Assembly (NCBI GenBank): GCA_947440715.1
Contig: CANETI010000071.1
Span: 1-9,739 of the forward strand
Origin: Planctomycetota bacterium
GTDB lineage: Bacteria > Planctomycetota > UBA11346
Length of the DNA: 9,739 nt
Direction: 5' to 3'
Below are positions 4,843 to 9,739 of the stretch, one piece after another (position 1 is the stretch's first letter; each line of letters starts with the position of its first letter). The notes below the pieces were generated by a model, which was not told where the DNA came from, did no database searches, and saw only the letters and a program-made list of their open reading frames with translations. Position numbers and translations under genes: made by a program.

Positions 4843-6730
4843 TGGTCTTCCGTTGTTTATTTTGTATAGAGTGACTGACCATGAGTCGGCGCATGAGCGT
4901 GCGTTTCTTTTGCTGATGTTGCTGCATGCGAATCAGAATATCATTGAGAAAGGTGACAGCGGAAACGATGTGAGGGCCTTTATTCAGCATCACGCATTCA
5001 GCGCGTACACTCATCGCTGCATCAGTGACTTCAGCGCGAGTTGGCATGCCTTTTTTGGCTAAATTTTCTAAAACTTGCGTGCCCCAAATAACGGGAATGT
5101 GAGCGGCTTCGCAAAGCCAAAGAATTTCTTCTTGGACTTCAGCTAAACGGTTAAACCCGACTTCCACGGCTAAATCACCACGGGCAATCATGACTCCAAC
5201 GGGAATTTTTCCAAGTGAAGCCAGCAATATAGCAGGAAATTGAGCAAAGGCTTGCGGGGTCTCGATTTTGAGCACGACTTGTAGGGGTCGTGGGTTGGAG
5301 CCAATTGCGGTCATCAGATCGGTGACATCGGATGGTTGGTGTACAAATGATAGACCGACAATGTCGGCGTGTTTTTTTGCAAACTCCAAATCATCACGAT
5401 CTTGTAAGGAAAGACAGGGCAAATTTAAAAGGCTATCAGGAAGATTAATGCCTTTGGCCGAGCGTAATTTTGCACCACCATCTCGGGCGCGAGTAATTTC
5501 GACGGTTAATTGGTGTTGATCTACCGCGCGGATGATGCCTTCAATGCGGCCATCATCAAAACAAATACGTTCATTAATGACGACTTGAGCAAATATTTCG
5601 GGTAACGTGCAAGGAATGGTTGCAGGCGAGACCATGCTGCCATTGCTATCGCGCTGAGCTAAATGCCCAGGACGTTGATCGGCTGTGACCAACAACGTAT
5701 CACCAACGTTTAGCAATAACGGCGCTTCAATTAAGGGGAGATCAATAACCTTGGCGTCGGTAACTCGTCGACCATCGCGTTCGACATGACAAGTAAGTCC
5801 ATTCACTAAATATCCAGTTGCTGATGCCTCGGCGACAACTTCTTGTTGGCCAACAAACACGACGCGCATGCGTCGGCGTTTACCGCGAGCGTCATGACAC
5901 GAAATTTGATCACCGATTTGGACATGCTCAGATAAATCCTTTGACGTTGGCACGACCGCATCTACGGATTGCGAAGGACGACTTCCATTTGGGACAAAGG
6001 CGATGCGCGATGGATGTAAGACGCGGCCACGGTGATCGCGCTTGGGGCTCCAGGCGACGACGGGTTCTGCTGATCCCACTGCGCCCGTGCGCAATTTTGG
6101 GCCGGCTAAATCCATCATAATCACGCAAGTGCGTCCCTGTTTTTTGGCCTGGTCGCGCACCAAACGAATCAGTTCTTGCCATACTAAAACATCGTCATGG
6201 GCACAATTAATTCGCGCAAGATCCATTCCCGCTTCCAATAATTGCGAGATCATGGTTGGGTTTTGCACCGCCTCGCCTGGGAGGGTGACCATAATGCGAG
6301 TAGAACGGAGTTTTGGCAGCGGCCCAAAAACTTTATGCGCCTGTCTTTTTAGTGTATTTGGGCCTTCCATTTGACTCGGCGACGAGGTCTTCAATGAGTC
6401 AGGAGTGGGTTGTCCGCTCAATTGTTGGATAACCGACTGCAGGCGTTGAACGGTCGCTAGCACGTGTGCTTCGCATCGACCTAATGAGGACAGTCCTTCA
6501 TGGGCTAAGGTGACTTGCAGACGACGGAGGTCTTGCGCACGAAGGGCAAGATAATGGATTAAATTCCGTGCGCTGTTGCGTCGATTTGACGGAATGGTCA
6601 GTAATGCCTCAGACTGCTTTTCTTCAGCAGCCATTAGACGTTGGTGCACACGATTAATCGAATGTAGTAAAGAGACCATGCGTCTTGATGGTGCCGTTGC
6701 GGCTGAGGACGATGAGCGTGATGTCTGCAT
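4826..6730 (-). CDS. pyruvate kinase, long form with N-terminal extension and no C-terminal allosteric domain
   Basis: This 634-residue enzyme should convert PEP and ADP to pyruvate and ATP. Residues 1-135 are an extension holding ARNLIHYLALRAQDLRRLQ (54-72) and GLSSLGRCEAHVLATV (79-94), a pattern seen in long pyruvate kinases of cyanobacteria and proteobacteria. Catalytic-barrel motifs are MDLARIN (169-175), MMDLAGPKLRTG (205-216), LSLQDRDDLEFA and LSFVHQPSDV (440-469), VLKIE (486-490, catalytic Lys488), ARGDLAVEV (516-524) and PTRAEVTDAAM (563-573). The inserted B domain (about 215-430) is larger than usual. After MLNKGPH (581-587), replacing the usual SGETA, the protein ends within 50 residues, so the classic effector-binding C domain is absent. 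The start is ATG 6730 with a weak ribosome site; ATG 6679 is an alternative. ldhA lies 153 bases upstream on the same strand. Confidence 0.9.
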   Translation of the reverse strand: MQTSRSSSSAATAPSRRMVSLLHSINRVHQRLMAAEEKQSEALLTIPSNRRNSARNLIHYLALRAQDLRRLQVTLAHEGLSSLGRCEAHVLATVQRLQSVIQQLSGQPTPDSLKTSSPSQMEGPNTLKRQAHKVFGPLPKLRSTRIMVTLPGEAVQNPTMISQLLEAGMDLARINCAHDDVLVWQELIRLVRDQAKKQGRTCVIMMDLAGPKLRTGAVGSAEPVVAWSPKRDHRGRVLHPSRIAFVPNGSRPSQSVDAVVPTSKDLSEHVQIGDQISCHDARGKRRRMRVVFVGQQEVVAEASATGYLVNGLTCHVERDGRRVTDAKVIDLPLIEAPLLLNVGDTLLVTADQRPGHLAQRDSNGSMVSPATIPCTLPEIFAQVVINERICFDDGRIEGIIRAVDQHQLTVEITRARDGGAKLRSAKGINLPDSLLNLPCLSLQDRDDLEFAKKHADIVGLSFVHQPSDVTDLMTAIGSNPRPLQVVLKIETPQAFAQFPAILLASLGKIPVGVMIARGDLAVEVGFNRLAEVQEEILWLCEAAHIPVIWGTQVLENLAKKGMPTRAEVTDAAMSVRAECVMLNKGPHIVSAVTFLNDILIRMQQHQQKKRTLMRRLMVSHSIQNKQRKTNAGVK

Positions 6731-6883
6731 GTGTTCAGCTTATTGCCAAACAGGTCGACTAACGGTGAACAATGAGAGAAGAAACGATGAAGATCCAATC
6801 TTAGATTAGTTACAAATGGACAGATTTTCCTGATATAGATCGTAGCAAGACATTCGCCTGGCCGGAATTGGCAATGTTATTGA

Positions 6884-7882
6884 TTAGGGCTGTCCCGCAC
6901 GAACTTTGTTTTCGCATGGCTTGCCGCCTTCGACACAAGTTAAGTTATCAAGCGTTATTCGTGCGATGGCCATCATGGCTTCTGCGGTGAAGAATGCCTG
7001 ATGCCCAGTTATGACGACATTAGGGAAAGTCAGTAAACGTGAAAAGACATCGTCTTGAATAACCGATGACGAGAGATCTTCAAAAAATAAATCGGCTTCT
7101 TCTTCGTAGACATCTAATCCGACGGCACCAATGCGACCAGATTTGAGGCCTTCGATCACGGCTGGAGTATCAACTAAACCGCCACGACTGGTGTTGATCA
7201 GCATCATGCCATGTTTTAATTTGCTAATAGAATTGCTATCAATGAGGTGCTTGGTCTGCGGAGTTAACGGTGCATGCAGCGTGATGATATCGCAAGCAGT
7301 TAATAGGTCGGAGAAAGATTTATAGGAAACTCCCAGGTTAACAATCGCGGGATTTACGAAGGGATCACATGCCAACACCGTGCAGCCAAACCCAGTGAGG
7401 ATTCGACAAGCTATTTCACCAATTTTCCCAGTGCCAACGACCCCTACGGTTTTCCCATGCATGTCAAAACCGAGTAACCCATCGAGTGAAAAATTTCCTT
7501 CACGTACGCGATTATACGCGCGGTGTATTTTGCGATTCAACACCATCATTAATCCCACGGCATGTTCTGCGGTAGCATAGGGGGAATACGCTGGCACGCG
7601 TACCACGGTTATTCCCAACTGCTCAGCAGCAACTAAATCGACATTGTTAAAACCAGCACAGCGCAGGGCGATGGTGCGCGTTCCATGTGCCGCGAGCTGC
7701 TGTAATACCGCCTTATTGGCGACATCATTAACGAACAAACACACCGCTGGAAAATTCGCCGCCAACGAAACCGTTGATTCGTTGAGCGGAGAGGCATGAA
7801 AGACTAATTCGTGTTGATGGTTTTTCATTTCGCTCAAAAACGTTTGATCGTAGGATTTGCAGCTAAACACGAGACAGCGCAT
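6884..7882 (-). CDS. ldhA: D-lactate dehydrogenase (fermentative, NAD-dependent)
   Basis: The 332-residue protein of the D-2-hydroxyacid dehydrogenase family reduces pyruvate to D-lactate while oxidising NADH. Length is close to E. coli LdhA. The sequence opens with a beta strand (MRCLVFSCKSYD) typical of LdhA. VPAYSPYATAEHAVGLM (96-112) is the LdhA-type substrate/hinge region. The NAD-binding GTGKIG (150-155) is followed by Asp173, which favours NAD over NADP. The active-site residues are Arg233 in INTSRGGLVD (229-238), Glu262 in DVYEEEADLFF (257-267) and His294 in ITGHQAF (291-297). The start is ATG 7882, supported by a near-ideal AAAGGAGG at 7896-7889. It heads a minus-strand block with pyruvate kinase, the enzyme supplying its substrate. 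It diverges from an AspT-type transporter. Confidence 0.94.
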   Translation of the reverse strand: MRCLVFSCKSYDQTFLSEMKNHQHELVFHASPLNESTVSLAANFPAVCLFVNDVANKAVLQQLAAHGTRTIALRCAGFNNVDLVAAEQLGITVVRVPAYSPYATAEHAVGLMMVLNRKIHRAYNRVREGNFSLDGLLGFDMHGKTVGVVGTGKIGEIACRILTGFGCTVLACDPFVNPAIVNLGVSYKSFSDLLTACDIITLHAPLTPQTKHLIDSNSISKLKHGMMLINTSRGGLVDTPAVIEGLKSGRIGAVGLDVYEEEADLFFEDLSSSVIQDDVFSRLLTFPNVVITGHQAFFTAEAMMAIARITLDNLTCVEGGKPCENKVRAGQP

Positions 7883-8272
7883 GGCTTACCTCCTTTAATT
7901 GAGCGAAATCGTAGGGAGTGAATCTTGATGTCGATAACCACGAAAAATTTAACTCACAAATCCATCAGGTTAGCGTTAGTCAATCATTTCAGAGAATTTC
8001 TGATGAAGACACCTTAATTATTTGATCAGCGCTGATTTCAATTGAGAGAATTACGATAGGTTTGAGCTCAGGCGCTTGAAGGCGCGTCGTTAGCTCATAT
8101 ACGCCTTATCGATTAAGGCTTAACGGCAGAGCGTTGTTTTATGAATATTTTGCTAACAAATCATGTTCTAAAACTATAGCCGCCGATTCGCAAACCGCCA
8201 TTCGCAATGAGACGCTATCAGTCAGCATCAGTAGTTAACAGCCACTAAAAGCCATCAGAGATAAATTACACT
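7883..8272. promoter_or_regulatory. 390-base divergent regulatory region between ldhA and the transporter gene
   Basis: No gene is visible. For ldhA (minus) there is a good -35 word, TTGACT (7983-7978), but only a weak -10 about 17 bases on. Just upstream lies the dyad TCAGA-N5-TCTGA (7989-8003). Further right are two possible stem-loops: TGAGCT/AGCTCA (8063-8068 and 8092-8097) enclosing GCGC/GCGC, and GCCTTA/TAAGGC (8103-8119). For the transporter (plus), TTGCTA (8150-8155) and TATAGC (8175-8180) are promoter-like but 19 bases apart, followed by a tandem repeat at 8180-8207. None of these is decisive. Confidence 0.4.
8180..8207. repeat. tandem direct repeat, two units of 13-15 bases
   Basis: CCGCCGATTCGCAAA (8180-8194) is followed at once by CCGCCATTCGCAA (8195-8207). 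The units are identical apart from one extra G and the last base. They lie about 65 bases before the transporter start and could be paired protein-binding sites or a chance duplication. Confidence 0.6.
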
Positions 8273-9739
8273 ATGATTTCATGGTTCACTCAAATGAGTT
8301 TGCATTATCCAATCGCCTATGCGATTTGTGTTTTGGCCATGGTTATCGCCGGCGGACTGGCACTTGGTAGTGTACGCTGTCGTGGCATCGCTCTCGGTAG
8401 TGCTGGGGTTTTGTTTGTCGGACTTCTTTTGGGACAATTCGGCCAGGACCTTAACCGTGACGTCTTGAATTTTGTTAAGGAATTTGGTTTGGTTTTATTT
8501 GTCTTCACGATTGGTCTACAACTGGGCCCAGGATTTATTGCGTCGTTGCGTACCGATGGATTGCGCCTCAACCTATTGGCTAGTGCGGTGGTATTTGGCG
8601 GTTGCTTGCTCACGGTGTTAGCGGTGTGGTTTTTACCGCAACATCCGGCGGGTTTACTCGGAGTGCTTTCAGGAGCGGTTACCAACACGCCGGCCCTCGG
8701 AGCGACACAGCAGGCGCTCAGCACCATGCCGAATCAGACCGCGCGGGTTCTCGACTTACCAGCAATTGCCTACGCCGTTGCTTATCCCGGAGGCATTATA
8801 GGTATTATTGCCAGTCTTATTTTATTGCGTTGGTTCAAGAAAGTCGATGTGCAACAGGCAGTGCTGGCCTATGACCATGAACGGCAAAAAGGATATGAGA
8901 TTTTCGAACGTCGGACGTTGCTAGTCGATAATCCGCATCTGAATGGTGTGTTGATTTCTGATGTCCCTGGGCACCACGAAGCAGGCGTTACGGTTTCGCG
9001 AATTCGTTTTCGTGATCAAAATGAAGTCCACACCGTAACGCCTAAAACCGTGTTGCACGTCGGTGATCTGGTGTTGTTGGTGGGAACCAAGCATGCGCTT
9101 GATCACGTGCAATTAGCCATTGGTACTATGGTGGATGAAGATTTGGTTGACGCTCCTGGGCGGGTGACATTTCAGCGTCTCGTGGTCACGGCCTCTGGCG
9201 CGTCTGGAAATCATATTGGACATCTAGCATTGAGCGAACGCTACGGCGTAACTGTTACGCGCGTGTTGCGTAACGAAGTTGAAATGACGCCAACCACTGG
9301 ATTGCGTCTGCATTTCGGCGACGTGTTACATGTGGTTGGTGAACGCGATGCGCTCGAACACGTCGCCAAGTTGGTTGGTAATCGTCCGCAGGAATTATCT
9401 TATACTCATTTTGCGCCAATTTTTCTCGGCATCGCACTGGGGGTAATTGTTGGCTTATTGCCCATTGCCGTTCCTGGTCTCCCCGAACCGGTGCGGCTTG
9501 GGCTTGCTGGTGGTCCGCTGATGATAGCAATTTTACTTGGGCGTATTGGCAGTTTTGGTCGATTAATTTGGCATATGCCGGAAGTTGCCAACCGCTCATT
9601 TCGCGAGCTAGGATTATCGTTGTTCCTCGCTTGCGTTGGTTTGAAGGCAGGCCCAATTTTTTTCGATACCGTGATAACCAGTACTGGCGCTTGGTGGATG
9701 GTGATTGGTATGATTATCACCATGGTTCCGCTATTAATA
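8273..9739 (+). CDS. AspT/YidE/YbjL-family transporter, C-terminus beyond the window
   Basis: From ATG 8273 the frame stays open for 489 codons to the window end. The layout is that of the aspartate:alanine antiporter family. An N-terminal membrane half (about 1-187) includes LVLFVFTIGLQLGPGF (73-88) and the signature GVLSGAVTNTPALGATQQAL (130-149). Then come two soluble RCK_C/TrkA_C-type domains (about 205-285 and 293-368, each with a GD.L.LVG-like strand: GDLVLLVG at 264 and GDVLHVVG at 349). A second membrane half starts near 379 and contains LSLFLACVGLKAG (448-460). Relatives are about 550 residues, so roughly 60 are missing. Members exchange carboxylates or amino acids across the inner membrane; the substrate here is not deducible. 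The ribosome site is weak (AGAG at 8257-8260), and ATG 8294 is an unlikely alternative. It diverges from ldhA. Confidence 0.9.
   Translation, partial: MISWFTQMSLHYPIAYAICVLAMVIAGGLALGSVRCRGIALGSAGVLFVGLLLGQFGQDLNRDVLNFVKEFGLVLFVFTIGLQLGPGFIASLRTDGLRLNLLASAVVFGGCLLTVLAVWFLPQHPAGLLGVLSGAVTNTPALGATQQALSTMPNQTARVLDLPAIAYAVAYPGGIIGIIASLILLRWFKKVDVQQAVLAYDHERQKGYEIFERRTLLVDNPHLNGVLISDVPGHHEAGVTVSRIRFRDQNEVHTVTPKTVLHVGDLVLLVGTKHALDHVQLAIGTMVDEDLVDAPGRVTFQRLVVTASGASGNHIGHLALSERYGVTVTRVLRNEVEMTPTTGLRLHFGDVLHVVGERDALEHVAKLVGNRPQELSYTHFAPIFLGIALGVIVGLLPIAVPGLPEPVRLGLAGGPLMIAILLGRIGSFGRLIWHMPEVANRSFRELGLSLFLACVGLKAGPIFFDTVITSTGAWWMVIGMIITMVPLLI

Noticed and set aside
7924..7960. FNR-like (TTGAT-N4) and Rex-like (TTGTGA) half-sites upstream of ldhA
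   Set aside because: Each matches in one half only, so control by FNR or Rex cannot be supported.
9255..9723. Minus-strand open frames inside the transporter gene, and a similar one at 8317-8727
   Set aside because: They are antisense to a clearly conserved transporter and show low-complexity composition.

Overview
The window reads as chromosomal DNA from a Gram-negative-type bacterium. Its housekeeping genes are intact, gene orientation changes often, and base composition is fairly balanced. I cannot assign a phylum firmly. The palindrome-rich intergenic blocks resemble dispersed repeats I associate with Planctomycetes and related PVC bacteria, but that is an impression and no search was done.

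Layout, left to right. The left edge (minus strand) holds the first 42 codons of fabH, the fatty-acid initiation synthase. It diverges from an unrecognised membrane-anchored protein (about 262-1164, plus), which is followed by glutamyl-tRNA synthetase gltX (1243-2733, plus). Positions 2734-3202 have no convincing gene. They hold a chain of palindromes, part of which recurs at 4247-4309. Next is a divergent pair: a small phage CII-like DNA-binding protein (3203-3625, minus, TTG start) and a DUF4870-type membrane protein (3753-4216, plus). The latter's frame is broken at a run of eight A that also fits a -1 ribosomal frameshift heptamer.

From 4348 to 7882 three minus-strand genes form a lower-glycolysis block, read right to left. 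They are D-lactate dehydrogenase ldhA, a long-form pyruvate kinase with an N-terminal extension and no C-terminal allosteric domain, and a low-molecular-weight phosphatase/arsenate-reductase-like protein. The last overlaps the kinase gene by 17 bases and has lost its catalytic cysteine. Pyruvate kinase makes pyruvate from PEP, and LdhA reduces it to D-lactate while reoxidising NADH, so the pair fits fermentative metabolism. A 390-base intergenic region with short dyads and a tandem repeat separates ldhA from a divergent AspT/YidE-family transporter (8273 to beyond the right edge).

I did not find a clearly new multi-gene defence or mobile system. The best leads are the recoding/frameshift site in the DUF4870 gene, the catalytically dead phosphatase-like protein coupled to pyruvate kinase, and the repeat family. 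No tRNA, rRNA, CRISPR array or complete insertion sequence was seen.
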